Part shown: one piece after another, positions 33,115 through 42,657 of the stretch
How positions within the stretch are numbered: the stretch's first letter is position 1
Layout of the letters: every line of letters begins with the position of its first letter
Assembly (NCBI GenBank): GCA_963383645.1
Contig: OY726571.1
Location: 17,177,376-17,241,375, forward strand
Direction of reading: 5' to 3'
Length of the DNA: 64,000 nucleotides
Origin: Muscardinus avellanarius
Taxonomy: Eukaryota; Chordata; Mammalia; Rodentia; Gliridae
Program-made: the position numbers and the translations under genes
Notes under the pieces: model-generated
The model's input: the letters and a program-made list of their open reading frames with translations, nothing else
What the model was told of the DNA's origin: nothing
The model's database searches: none

Positions 33115-34023
33115 TTAGTTGTCTGTTGAATGGAAACTCTTGTTTCTCTGGTTCTGGTGTGTGTTACCTATTTCTTCTTTGTAGTTAATCTCTTTGAGTA
33201 TTTTCTCTAGCGCTGGTTTTGAAGACATAAATTCCTTCAGTTTCTGTTTGTCGTGGAAGCTTCTTATTTCTCCATCTAATTTGATAGAAAGTTTTGCTGG
33301 GTAGGAAATTTTTGGCTGGAAGTTGTTTTCTTTCAGAGTTTGGAATATGTTACTCCAAGCCCTTCTGGCTCTCATGACTTGGTTGGGGAAGTCTGGAGTG
33401 ATTCTAATTGGTTTGCCTCTGAATGTCACTTGGCCCTTTGTTTTTGTTGCCTTTAAGATTCTCTGCTTGGCTTCCACATTGGTCATTTTGACAATTATGT
33501 GGCGTGGGGATTCTCTTCTCCGATCCTGTCTAAAGGGAGTTCTATACGTTTCCTGGACCTGCGTATCGACCTCTTGCTCTATGTTTGGAAAATTTTCTGC
33601 TATTACTTCCTTGAAGAGATTGTTGATCCCTTTGGTTTCACTTTCTTTTCCCTCCTCTATTTCAATTATTCTTAGGTTAGCTCTCTTAAAATGGGCCCAT
33701 ATTTCTTCAATGTCAGATTTCTGCTGTCGGATATTTTTTCCTAGATTAGAAACTATGCGTTCATTTTTGGAATGATCATCTTCTAATAGTGAGATTCTGT
33801 TCTCCATGTGGTTGTTTGTGCTTTGAATTGAGGCCTTTACTTCATTAATTGCATCCTTTATCTCTTTTTGGCTCTCTCTGAGTTCTTTTCGAAGCACCTC
33901 TATTATTTCTACAGTTATTTTCCTGATTTGATCTTCTAGAAATCTCTGATTTTCTGTTTTATCGGGTTCTGATGTTGTGGGGTTGTGGGTATTCATTGCT
34001 CCAGTATTATTCCTCTTTCCCAT
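33115..34023 (-). CDS. L1 ORF1p, intact reading frame (302 aa)
   Basis: RNA-binding chaperone of a LINE-1. I chose the ATG at 34021-34023 (MGKRNNTGAMNT); the frame stays open 15 codons upstream to a GTG, but L1 ORF1 normally uses ATG. Order seen: basic/Ser-Thr-rich N-terminus, a long charged coiled coil (about residues 30-125 from this ATG), an RRM-like domain around 135-225 (IIVKMTNVEAKQRILKATK) and a C-terminal domain with ARRAWSNIFQTLKENNFQPK and LDGEIRSFHDKQKLKEF. The length is only slightly below that of other mammalian ORF1p. No stop or frameshift, unlike every other L1 frame here. Without ORF2 the element cannot move by itself. Confidence 0.88.
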   Translation of the reverse strand: MGKRNNTGAMNTHNPTTSEPDKTENQRFLEDQIRKITVEIIEVLRKELRESQKEIKDAINEVKASIQSTNNHMENRISLLEDDHSKNERIVSNLGKNIRQQKSDIEEIWAHFKRANLRIIEIEEGKESETKGINNLFKEVIAENFPNIEQEVDTQVQETYRTPFRQDRRRESPRHIIVKMTNVEAKQRILKATKTKGQVTFRGKPIRITPDFPNQVMRARRAWSNIFQTLKENNFQPKISYPAKLSIKLDGEIRSFHDKQKLKEFMSSKPALEKILKEINYKEEIGNTHQNQRNKSFHSTDN

Positions 34024-34353
34024 GATTTCGGAAGTTTGTGCCTTCTCTGGGTTCTTCCCTTGGGTCACTATGACTTCACTTAAGGTGTTCTGGATCTCGA
34101 GTCTGTAGTATCTCAGACCCCACTGCTCCTTACTGGGTGTATCACAGAGTCTCCGACCCAGGGAGTCGATAGAGGCTGCTTTAAACTATGGGGGGTGCCG
34201 GGTTGCATGTTCTCCTATGGTGTGATATCTCTGCCACCGCCACTCCCCCACTGGGTCAAGTCCCAGGGAGTACAGTACTGGGATTTCTCCTCTGTGGCCC
34301 ACAATTTGACTCCCCGTTCTTGAGTTCGCACATGTAGCTGTACTGGACTCTGT

Positions 34354-34668
34354 GAATTCGCTGCTGCTGCCGCCGGTCGCAATATGGCACCGCTGCTACG
34401 CCTTCGGCCATGAGGCTGGCTTATTTCTTCTTGGTTTTGAGTTCCACTCTGAGTCCCTGCAGCGTGTGCTGAGCTCAGCCACTGGGAGCTTTAGATGCTC
34501 CCTGCGCTGAAAAATCCCACCTGGCTGTTCCGCAGCGGCTCACCTCGGCTTGCTGTAGCCTTTCGGTGAAGTCGCCGCTGCCGCCGGCAGTATGGCACTG
34601 CTGCCACGTCCTCGGGCGTGAGGCCGGTGTATCTCCTCTGTGGCTCTGAGCTCTGTTCTCAGTCTGCT
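34354..34668 (-). repeat. Two monomer-like units in the L1 5' UTR
   Basis: Two related blocks sharing GCTGCCGCCGG, ATATGGCAC/GTATGGCAC and GGC(A/G)TGAGGC(T/C)GG are offset by about 208 bp (anchors 34383 and 34591). Rodent L1 promoters are often built from tandem monomers, so this may be the promoter array of this L1 lineage. Confidence 0.65.
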
Positions 34669-34813
34669 TTCTCTCTGGAGCCTGGTGAATTTTTTGTTTC
34701 TCTGGTGATGGTGTTTTCTGGCTATGAAAGGCACTGATTTTGTGGTAATGGAGATTGGTTGTTAGTGGGGCTCTTAAGCCCCGCTTTTCTCGGTCGCCAT
34801 CTTCCCAGAAGTC

Positions 34814-35067
34814 CTCAAATTCTTAATATTCTAAGTGCCATAATTATAGTGTAACCCATGATAGCATATACTGTGAAATATACATAACCTTTTTACCTTT
34901 AATTTTAGAGAAACCTTCCAAACCATGAAAATGAATAGCAGTGGGTCTCAGGTTACATCATTATTCAAAATTTTCTCATATAAGGTAGAAGGTTTTTCAT
35001 GTAACAAAGAAATCTCATGTAAGGATATTTTACCTGTCTAATCTTTTAAAATGTAGTAGATATTTGT

Positions 35068-35068
<1 letters not shown>
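34814..35068. other. Intergenic, no recognised feature
   Basis: Right flank of the L1 5' half. It does not continue the older L1 found on the left flank. Confidence 0.5.

Positions 35069-35070
<2 letters not shown>

Positions 35071-35117
<47 letters not shown>
35071..35117. repeat. (AT)n microsatellite
   Basis: About 23 uninterrupted AT dinucleotides. Confidence 0.95.
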
Positions 35118-35160
35118 TTATTTCACATATACTTTCTCCTAGTTTAAAATTGGTCTTCTG

Positions 35161-35218
35161 GGATAAGAATATGCTTGCCTAGCATACATGGGTTAAATCC
35201 ATAGTACTGAAAAAAAAG
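35161..35218 (+). mobile_element. ID element 3' fragment
   Basis: ATGCTTGCCTAGCATACATG, GGTTAAATCCATAGTACTG and an A-run are the second half of an ID-type tRNA SINE. Confidence 0.65.
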
Positions 35219-35446
35219 TAATATAATAATCTTCCCTAAGTGCTAGACTTATTGTAGAATATTGAATTTAAATATAGTTATGTATGGTAGAAATATTTAA
35301 AATTCGGTGTTTGTAATTATAAGTATTTATTATAAGTGTAAAGTAAAGGATATGCTTATATGTCTGTGAAACTAGCAAAAATAATAGCTTTATGGTCTTT
35401 TCCATAAATTGTTTTTAATTGACTATGATATGGATGTTTCTTTTCT

Positions 35447-35637
35447 TTTTTGGGACAAGCGTACTGGGAATTGAACATAGGGCCATTTTACCTCTGAGCT
35501 ACACCCCCAATCCTATTTTTTATTTTTTTGAAACAAGGTCATACTAAATTCCTAAGGGTCTCATTAAGGTGTTGATTCTGGCAAAGAACCTGTGATCTTT
35601 CTTTCTTAGACTCCCTAGTGTGCCACCAAACCTGGTT
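35447..35637 (-). mobile_element. Composite SINE, old
   Basis: TACTGGGAATTGAACATAGG, CTACACCCCCAATCC, ACCTGTGATCTTTCTTTCTT and GTGTGCCACCAAACCTGG. Confidence 0.82.
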
Positions 35638-35649
35638 GGATATTTTCTT

Positions 35650-35710
35650 CTTTTCCTGGGTGTAGTACTAAAGATTGAACCCAGGGCTTTAGCCACATCC
35701 CCAGTCCTGA
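35650..35710 (-). mobile_element. SINE/ID tail fragment
   Basis: GTAGTACTAAAGATTGAACC, CAGGGCTTTAGCCACATCCC and CAGTCCTGA only. Confidence 0.65.
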
Positions 35711-36390
35711 ATGTTTCTTTCTCATTGGATTATGTATGGTGTGGAATTCTCTGAAAGGATAAGCCAGAATTAAACAAATATGTTTAATGGAACACTGGTT
35801 TCTCAAAATGTTGTAGGGAGAGTGATTTTTTAAGTTATGGTAGTAGAATAAATTTGAATATTATCAAGTTAAATCAAGTTTTACATGTATCTTTCTTAGA
35901 GAATTTAGAGTCTTTAATATGTGAATGTCATTCATGAATTGTCAATATTTTTTGATAGACCCTAATTTTTCTGGCACTACTAGCAGTGCTAGTGATATGA
36001 GAATGCATTAGAGAAACACCATCTGTTGATCATGTTTTTCTCTTGCTTCCCATGACTCCACCATTCAAATGTACTTTGAAAATATAATAAAGAGCTTAAA
36101 CATAGCCAAGATTATCCAGACTCTAGACACTGGTTACGGAAGGGGGTCTTGTGTCTATAATTTACCAATCATATTATGTAAATTATGAGAGAGAATTAAT
36201 TTATTTCTCTTCTCTTGTCATGTGGAGAAGTATTCCTACTTAACAGGTGTCACTGTATATTACAATATTGTCATATTTGTTACCTTAAAAAATAACCAGC
36301 CGCTTAAGGCTGTCATTGAGAGAGAACCTTAAGAATAATGAATATTTACTGTCTTCTAGAAGATAGGAATCTTTTTCTTTTCTTTCTTTT
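35711..36390. other. Intergenic, no recognised feature
   Basis: AT-rich; no feature seen apart from the start of the adjacent microsatellite. Confidence 0.5.
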
Positions 36391-36395
36391 CTGCT

Positions 36396-36398
<3 letters not shown>

Positions 36399-36484
<86 letters not shown>
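36399..36484. repeat. Compound (GT)n(GA)n microsatellite
   Basis: About 18 GT units followed directly by about 25 GA units, forming the grown tail of the SINE at 36485-36660. Confidence 0.95.
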
Positions 36485-36486
<2 letters not shown>

Positions 36487-36660
36487 CTGAGGATTAAACA
36501 TGGGCATTGTATCTCTGAGCTTCATCCCCAGCCATTTAAACAATCTTGCTAGGTTGCCAAGAGTCTTGCTACATTGCTGAAGCGTGTCTTGAACCTGCCA
36601 TCCTCCTGTCTCAGTCTCCCAAGAACTTGGATTATTGATGTGTGACACTATAACCATCTT
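36485..36660 (-). mobile_element. Composite SINE behind a microsatellite
   Basis: ATACTGAGGATTAAACATGG, TATCTCTGAGCTTCATCCCC, TTGCTAGGTTGCCAAGAG and TGTGTGACACTATAACCATC. Confidence 0.85.
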
Positions 36661-36723
36661 CCTTTTTAATTTTAATAATGTAATTTTCAATGAACTCTAA
36701 AGTAACTTTTAAAAATAATAGAT

Positions 36724-36940
36724 AAGCCAAATATGGTAGCAAATGCTTGTAATCCCAGTACTTGGGAGGCTGAGACAGGAGTATTGTGGGTTCACAGCCA
36801 GCCGCAGTAACTTAGTGAGGCCCTCTGCAACTTAGTGAGAACCTGTTTCAAAATAAAGAATAAAAAAATAGGTCTGGGGTGGGTGTAGCTTGGAGGTAGA
36901 TTGTCCCTGGGTTCCATCAGTACTGCAAAAAAATAAAAAA
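36724..36940 (+). mobile_element. Composite SINE, AAAGAATAAAAAA subfamily
   Basis: AAGCCAAATATGGTAGCAAA, GCTGAGACAGGAGTATTGTG, GCAACTTAGTGAGAACCTG and TGGAGGTAGATTGTCCCTGG. The last CCCCAGTACC is shortened. Confidence 0.9.
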
Positions 36941-36949
36941 GAATAAAAA

Positions 36950-37003
36950 ATATGGTAGGTGTATAGCTCAGAGGTAGAATACCCCTGGGTTCAATCCCCA
37001 GTA

Positions 37004-37049
<46 letters not shown>
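36950..37049 (+). mobile_element. Extra ID-like tail with (CA)n
   Basis: TAGGTGTATAGCTCAGAGGT, AGAATACCCCTGGGTTCAAT and CCCCAGTACC lead into a (CA)22-like run (37005-37049). It is either a separate truncated SINE or a duplicated tail of the SINE before it. Confidence 0.75.
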
Positions 37050-37051
<2 letters not shown>

Positions 37052-37054
37052 AAT

Positions 37055-37260
37055 AATAGCTAACATTACTCTGTGCTAAGCACAGGTTAAATATATTCAC
37101 TTATTTAATTGTACTAATTTATTTAATCCTCACAACTATCTTACAAGAAAAGCACATTTCTTTTCTCATTTTATTGATGAGAAAGATAGGACAGAGACAT
37201 TTTAGATCTTCTCCCAAGTCATGTCCCATGTGAACTGAAGGTCTCAGAAGAGGCACATTT
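37055..37260 (-). mobile_element. MIR fragment
   Basis: GTGCTAAGCACAGGTTAAAT, TTTAATCCTCACAACTATCT and CTCATTTTATTGATGAGAAA are the reverse complement of MIR. Confidence 0.75.
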
Positions 37261-37537
37261 GTATTGAAGACTGGTTGTGACCAGAATATCATGATTGTGG
37301 GAAAATGGAATGTTGCAGATTAAGAGCCCAAATTATCTTGGGTTAACTTTAATCCCTTTTAATAACCATTTACTACCAACCTCTGTATCCAACCTTACAT
37401 CCTCATTACTACAATGTAAAACGCTTGGAAGTGTATTGCTAAGCTTAGAATTCTAGCTTCCACCAACTCCAAAGCTCAGAATTCTACAAAATGACGTCTG
37501 GAACCTGTAGAAGAGATTCCCCCTCCTTTGCTAGAGT
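37261..37537. other. Possible LTR or flank of the env remnant
   Basis: The block contains two copies of an AGAATTCTA-like phrase and AGATTCCCCCTCC, which could belong to a decayed class I LTR downstream of the env. No TG...CA ends or poly(A) signal were placed, so this is unproven. Confidence 0.3.
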
Positions 37538-38566
37538 CTATCTATGTGATACTCCCATCAATGTAACTGGCAACTCTGTTGGTTTATGGCATTCTTTTGT
37601 TCTATGATTATAAAAGTTTATGTAACCATTTCCAGGGTTACATAACCCTGATAACAGAGATGTTAGAGATTTTTCTAAGGAGGTGATAAATTGTTCTATG
37701 CGGTCTAAATCTTCATCTACAGCTGCCCTTAGGGAGGTAAATCCTTGTTTTTGGGTGGCCAGAGACGCAATACCCATTCCTGCCCTGGCAAGGCCTATGC
37801 CGAATAGAATGGCAATAGTGATGGCAGTTATGGGTTCTCTCCAGACTCGGATGGAATTGTGCCCTCCCTGTTGATTCCATTAAATTCTTGTATCCCAATA
37901 TTGGAAAAGAGTGTCTCCAGGATGGTAAAGCATGCGGGGCATTATCATGACCATGACACAAAACTCCCGAGAGGCATTGAAAACTGCAGTAGAAAGATGT
38001 GAGGTAACCCCGGTAAGGAAACACACCCATCACATATTTTCTTTAGGAGATATCAATGCACTATTGCCCCAAGTGGGGGAGGAGACAATGGAGGTACAAA
38101 GTTTTGCTTTATTTTCTGGGACTGTACCTATACAAGTTCCCTGGCCTTCTACCTTGGTTATAGTTAATCTGACTGGCTGAGTCTTCCAGTTTGAGGGTGC
38201 TTTAGAGTTTATAGTAAAGGTCCTATTTATGCCTATGGCCTCATAGAAGGGTATAATGGACTCATAACACAACCAACAGGATTCAGTAAGGTTTGGGGCC
38301 ATTTGATTTAAAGTATTATACATGGCCTCAAGCATCCCCCACAATGGTTCTATCCATCTGGGTCTTGGGGGCATAGTAATGGTAATATTAGTCTTAGAGG
38401 TGGGGGCAGGCGCTGGTCTGAGGGCCTTTGGAAACATTCTTAACAGGAAAACAAGTTCCAGACACTTTGGAAACATTCTTAACAGAAAAACAAGTTCCAA
38501 ACACTTTAACTTACTTCTATATCCTAATATTTTAATTTTATAAGGGGAATGGGATGGCCCTCTCAA
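37538..38566 (-). pseudogene. Endogenous retrovirus env remnant (gammaretrovirus-like)
   Basis: Surface-subunit-like sequence is open at 38030-38566. It includes a CWLC disulfide motif, the usual covalent link site in gammaretroviral surface proteins, and a GQGTC segment further on. Past 38030 the reading shifts. A hydrophobic Gly/Ala/Ile-rich fusion-peptide-like stretch and the start of a heptad-rich transmembrane ectodomain (37640-37800) are seen in another frame. The copy is broken by frame changes and is cut before the membrane anchor. No gag, pol or clear LTR is adjacent. An in-frame 39-bp duplication lies at the upstream end. Confidence 0.82.
38428..38505. repeat. 39-bp tandem duplication in the env remnant
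   Basis: Two copies of a unit containing GGAAACATTCTTAACAG and AAACAAGTTCCA, offset by 39 bp, so the frame is kept (13 codons). A few mismatches separate the copies. Confidence 0.85.
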
Positions 38567-38632
38567 TACTCTTAGAGTGGCAATTTCTTATCTTCAACTT
38601 CATAGCAAAAAAAAAGAAAAAAAAAAGTAGTG

Positions 38633-38812
38633 AGCTGGGCATGGCGGCACATGCTTTTAATCCTAGTTCTAGGGAGGCTGAGAGAGGTTTGAGGATAGCC
38701 TCAGCAATGTAGTGAGACCTTGTTTCAAACAAACAAAAAACAAAAAAATTAAAAATTTGGATGAGCATGTCGCTCACAGGTACAGTGTCCCTAAGTTTAA
38801 TACCCAGTATCT
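38633..38812 (+). mobile_element. Composite SINE
   Basis: GAGCTGGGCATGGCGGCACA, GGGAGGCTGAGAGAGGTTTG, (AAAC)n linker and TTAATACCCAGTATC. A short internal deletion removes the GGATCAC box. Confidence 0.88.
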
Positions 38813-38847
38813 CTCTCTGTCTGTCTCTGTCTCTGTCTCTGTCTCTC

Positions 38848-38900
<53 letters not shown>
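38810..38900. repeat. (CT/GTCT)n(CA)n microsatellite
   Basis: CTCTCTGTCTGTCTCTGTCT-like repeats then about 25 CA units, grown from the tail of the preceding SINE. Confidence 0.95.
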
Positions 38901-38904
<4 letters not shown>

Positions 38905-39655
38905 AAAGTAGTGAGATTTCAATGTATTTAGGTGTATTTTTAGCACCTGCTACATGTTGGGTGTTTTATAGAAACTGCATTTACTCAGATAAGCAAAATA
39001 GTCCTGAATCTTACTAAAATTAATCACATTTACAAAATATTGAATATCTCATTACATCTGGGCTAAAAGCTACAAGGATGGAAGGCTGGTGCCGAGGATG
39101 TAAGGAATGGATCTGGTTTGTCTCCTGGGAGTGGGGTGAAGGCGATTTGTGAGAGGGAATTTGAGATCTGAGGGGCAGATAGGAATGAGTTAAGTAGGAG
39201 GTGGGAGAATGAGAAGGCAAGGAAGATGGAGGGGAGGTTAAGAGAAAAAAGAAGGAGAGAGGAAGGAATAAAAAGAATTAGAGGTGAGAGAGAGAGGCTT
39301 TCCGGTTAGACCAGGAGCATGTGCAAAGATTCTGATTTAGGAATATGCATGTCGCTTTGAAGAGACTGAAAATAGCAGCAGTTCTGGAAAGTGGCAAACT
39401 TTCAGAAAAGGAAGAGTGGGCAAGCAAGCTAAGGGCCTGGGATTTTATCACAAGAGAAATGGGGAATTGCCAAAGAGGAAATTGAATCCTATGATTAAAT
39501 GCACATTTTTTGCAGCATATGTATAAATACATTAAGTAAAAAAAGACTCTGCCATTCATTGTAGTAGGGGTGCAACGGTTAATTCTATTACTGTACAAGG
39601 ACTCAGAGGCAAACAAGTCACAGAAATGGCTAAAATTGTGTCTTAAATAAAAATT
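38901..39655. other. Intergenic with a possible ancient repeat
   Basis: GAGCATGTGCAAAGATTCTG and GGGCCTGGGATTTTATCACA (39310-39450) resemble an unnamed mammal-wide repeat. A purine-rich tract lies at 39230-39295. An overlapping 133-codon minus frame has no family features. Confidence 0.35.
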
Positions 39656-39890
39656 GAAGCCAGGTGTAGTGACGCACACTTACAATCTCAGTACCTGGGC
39701 GGCTGAGGCAGGAGGAGTGTAGGCTTGCGGTTAGCCTCAGCTACTTAGTGAGGACCTCTGCAAATTTGTGAGACTCTGTTTCAAAATAAAGAATAAAAAA
39801 TAGGGCTCAGAGTGTAGCTTAGAGGTAAAATGTCCCTGGGTTCCATTCCCAGTGCCACTAAATAAATAAATAAATAAGATAAATAAAATT
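39656..39890 (+). mobile_element. Composite SINE
   Basis: AAGCCAGGTGTAGTGACGCA, GGCGGCTGAGGCAGGAGGAG, linker AAAATAAAGAATAAAAAATA, tail GTTCCATTCCCAGTGCCAC and (AAAT)n. Confidence 0.92.
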
Positions 39891-39902
39891 AAATAAAAAT
39901 TG

Positions 39903-40110
39903 GAGCTGGGTTTGGTGTCATACGCTTGTAATCTCAGTACCTGGGAGAATGAGACAGGAGAATTACAGGTTCATGGCCAGCCTCAGCTATTTAGTGAGGC
40001 CCTCCACAACTTAATGAAATCCTGTTTCAAAATAAAGAATAAAAAGTAGAGCTGGAAGTATAGCTCAGAGGTAGAATGACCCTCGGTTCAATAAAAAATA
40101 AATAAAAATT
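39903..40110 (+). mobile_element. Composite SINE, tandem neighbour
   Basis: GAGCTGGGTTTGGTGTCATA, GAATGAGACAGGAGAATTAC and TAGAGCTGGAAGTATAGCTC. The tail stops at CGGTTCAATAAAAA without CCCCAGTACC. Confidence 0.9.
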
Positions 40111-40242
40111 GGGATGCACATAAATCTTTTCACTCATTTGAATAGTAAATTTGTTCTATAAATTAGGCATTCATTTGATACATAACAAAATATTGTAACT
40201 AATTTATGCTAAAGAATATATTTTTTAAAAAGCTAAAATTAA

Positions 40243-40451
40243 ACCAGGCGTGGTGGTGCACGCTTGTAATCCCCTTGCTTGGGAGGCTGAGACAGGAGGA
40301 TTGCACAGGTTTGTAGCCAGCCTCGTCTACTTAGGCTCTCAGCAACTTAGTGAGACCCTGTTTCCAAATAAAAATATAAAATAGGTCTGGGAGTATAGCC
40401 CAGAGGTAGAAAGCCTATAGGTTCTACCTCCAGTACTTAAAAAAAAAATAG
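40243..40451 (+). mobile_element. Young SINE with 14-bp target duplication
   Basis: AAAGCTAAAATTAA at 40229-40242 and 40452-40465. CCAGGCGTGGTGGTGCACGC head; GGTCTGGGAGTATAGCCCAG tail with CTATAGGTTCTACCTCCAGT. Confidence 0.94.
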
Positions 40452-40465
40452 AAAGCTAAAATTAA

Positions 40466-41275
40466 GACTCATATAAACATAACATGAGCATGCCAAAGAT
40501 TTTATTTAGCTCATTAATTGATGCAGCAATCAGTAAGATACTATGAGCAATTGCAAGGACAATTCAAAGAGTCATACATATACAGGCAATAAGGAATGCT
40601 GAAATACATTTCCAAGTAGATGCAAAATGGGTTTTCATAAGCAATGATCAGTTCCATTCTCTAACACAACTCATTTATATTTCTGTGGGGGAAAAAAATA
40701 TTTGCATTGTTGTCAGCTCCCCACACCTTAAAAACTAGCACAAAGCTAGGAAGGTGGGGAAAACATGAAATGGCCTACTAGAGAGAAATATTTTGGGTCA
40801 ATTTCAAAGTCTCCTCAGAATTTTTCCTATATATACAATAAATATGTGCTCTATTGAAGCACTAATACTGCTGTCAAAACCACTGCTCAATTTTATAACA
40901 GACTTGACCTAAGATGAATGCTTTTATTTCTGGCAAAGTTCAAATGATCTCCATCACTTTGATCTTAATGTAGGTCAGTTCCAGAACCTAGGATCCCAGA
41001 CAGATTTCGGGGATGTGAGACCGAGCAGTGAATTCATCCATGCAGGACTCCTCACCAGTGGAAAATGCAAGATGGTACATTTGTGTTGTTCTTAAGTTGC
41101 TTAGGTTTGTATACACCGAATAGAACAATGGGAATGAATTCTGTACGGTTCCATTTATAAAGAATTCAAACCTAAGCAAACTGAACTTTGGCTACATCTG
41201 GAAAGTCAGGGGAGGTAATAACTAGGTGAGGTTTCTATTATATGACTAATCTTGCTTATAAGAGTGAAATTTGTG
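40466..41275. other. Intergenic, mostly unassigned
   Basis: Near 41130-41215, AATTCTGTACGGTTCCATTT and CTAAGCAAACTGAACTTTGG resemble an old L1 3' UTR. The rest could hold conserved noncoding sequence but nothing is diagnostic. Confidence 0.45.
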
Positions 41276-41480
41276 TGTGTGTGTGTGGTACTAGGGATTT
41301 AACTCAGGGGCATTCTACCTCTGAGATATACCCCCAGCCCTTTTTATCATTTGTTTTGAAACAGGGTCTTGTTAGATTGTTGAGAGTCTTTCTAAGTTGC
41401 TGAGGCTGGTCTTGAACCTGCCATCCTCAGTCTAAGTTTCCAAAGTATTAGGATTACATGCATGAGCCACCACACCTAAG
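41270..41480 (-). mobile_element. Composite SINE
   Basis: Short (GT)n, GGTACTAGGGATTTAACTC, TACCTCTGAGATATACCCCC, GGTCTTGTTAGATTGTTGAG and GAGCCACCACACCTAAG. Confidence 0.9.
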
Positions 41481-41564
41481 AATGTAATATTTTCTTTTAG
41501 ATTTTTTCTTTTTTTTTTTGCTAGAATTTTCCTTCTAGCATAAACAGAAAGAATTCATCTAGCT

Positions 41565-41673
41565 CTGTATGGTGACACACTCCTATAATCCTAGTATTTG
41601 GGAGGCTAAAATGGGAGAATCATAGGTTCGGGGCCAGCCTCAACAATTTAGTGAGACCTTGTTTACACACACA

Positions 41674-41714
<41 letters not shown>

Positions 41715-41748
41715 TCCAATACCACACACACAAAAAAATTCATCTGCA
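41565..41748 (+). mobile_element. Composite SINE with internal (CA)n
   Basis: CTGTATGGTGACACACTCCT, GGTTCGGGGCCAGCCTCAAC, then a (CA)n run (41664-41710) where linker and ID-like half should be, and AATCTCCAATACCACAC. AATTCATCT flanks both sides. Confidence 0.85.
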
Positions 41749-41883
41749 ATTTTCAAACAAGCCTCAGCATAAACTCATGGTTGCTTAAATCATCAATTCT
41801 TGGTATGGCTCTAATTTATACTATTCTTGTTTTTGTTTGTTTTTTTAAAAAAACTAACTTATCTTTTAAAAATCATTGAGTAA

Positions 41884-42068
41884 TAGCCGGGCATGGTGGC
41901 GCACACTTGTAATCCCCGTGCTTGGGAGGCAGAGACAGGAGGATCACGCAGGTTTGAAGCCAGCCTCGCTGGCTTAAGAGACCCTGTTTCCAAATAAAAA
42001 TATAAAAAATAGGTCTGGGAGTGTAGCCCAGAGTTAAAAGGATTTCCAGTAACCCCAGTACCACCAAA
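41884..42068 (+). mobile_element. SINE, GGTCTGGGAGTGTAGC subfamily
   Basis: TAGCCGGGCATGGTGGCGCA, GGATCACGCAGGTTTGAAGC, GGTCTGGGAGTGTAGCCCAG and AGTAACCCCAGTACCACC. No long target repeat seen. Confidence 0.92.
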
Positions 42069-42304
42069 ATATTCCTGAAATAATCTTTGTATAATCACTT
42101 GTAGATATATAATACATATTAGAGAAAACATAAAGTGATGATTTCTGGGCAGACTCTGACATTGGACTCAGCTATTTCTTCCTCATAAACACTTTAAAAG
42201 TCATGTAACTCTAAATGATACGGAGCAGAAGGAATGCAAATGTTTAAGAGAAATTCTTATGCATGAACACTCTGGTCAATTTTACTAGTTCAGTATCAAT
42301 GCCA

Positions 42305-42431
42305 TTGCAGGACATGGTGGCCCACTCCTGGAATCCCAGTACTTGGAAGGCTGAGACAGCAGGTTCATGACCAGCCACAGCAACTTTTATTTGGAGACCC
42401 TGTTTCAAAAATGAAAAAAAAAAAAAAATAG
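42305..42431 (+). mobile_element. SINE head half
   Basis: GCAGGACATGGTGGCCCACT, TACTTGGAAGGCTGAGACAG and GGAGACCCTGTTTCAAAAAT with an A-run. The ID-like half is lost before the next SINE. Confidence 0.85.
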
Positions 42432-42650
42432 TTGAGCGTGGTGGTGCACGCTTGTAATCCCAGCATTTGGAAGGCTGAGACCTGAGGGTTGCGGTTTGCG
42501 GACAGCCGCAGCTACTTAAGTGAGGCCCTCTGCAACTCAGTGAGACCCTGTTTTAAAATAAAGAATAAAAAAATTGGGTAGAGGTTGTGGCTCAGAGGTC
42601 GAATGTCTCTGGGTTCCATCCCCAGACCCGCAAAAAAAATAAATACATAA
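42432..42650 (+). mobile_element. Composite SINE, AAAGAATAAAAAA subfamily
   Basis: GTTGAGCGTGGTGGTGCACG, GTTGCGGTTTGCGGACAGCC, linker AAAATAAAGAATAAAAAAAT, tail GGTTCCATCCCCAGACCC. Confidence 0.92.
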
Positions 42651-42657
42651 AAATAAA

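Larger units (their letters stand above)
33109..34813 (-). mobile_element. L1 5' half: 5' UTR plus ORF1, ORF2 absent
   Basis: The 5' end lies near 34813 on the minus strand, where GGGAAGATGGCGACCGAG contains a YY1-like core as in other L1 promoters. A roughly 790-bp GC-rich 5' UTR follows, then an open ORF1 (33115-34023). Sequence identity to L1 stops at the ORF1 terminator; left of it is an older L1 in the opposite orientation. No poly(A) tail and no clear target duplication were found, so this is not a simple insertion. Confidence 0.85.

Noticed and set aside
33323..33775. 150-codon plus frame
   Set aside because: Antisense shadow of the intact L1 ORF1.
37538..38566. Domesticated syncytin-like env gene
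   Set aside because: Frame changes, loss of the membrane anchor and missing C-terminus make a functional envelope implausible.
36399..38900. CRISPR-like repeat array
   Set aside because: Repeats are simple dinucleotide microsatellites and SINE copies without spacers; eukaryotic context.
39278..39679. 133-codon minus frame
   Set aside because: Runs from a SINE into a probable old repeat; Cys/Phe/Ser-rich without a pattern of a real protein.
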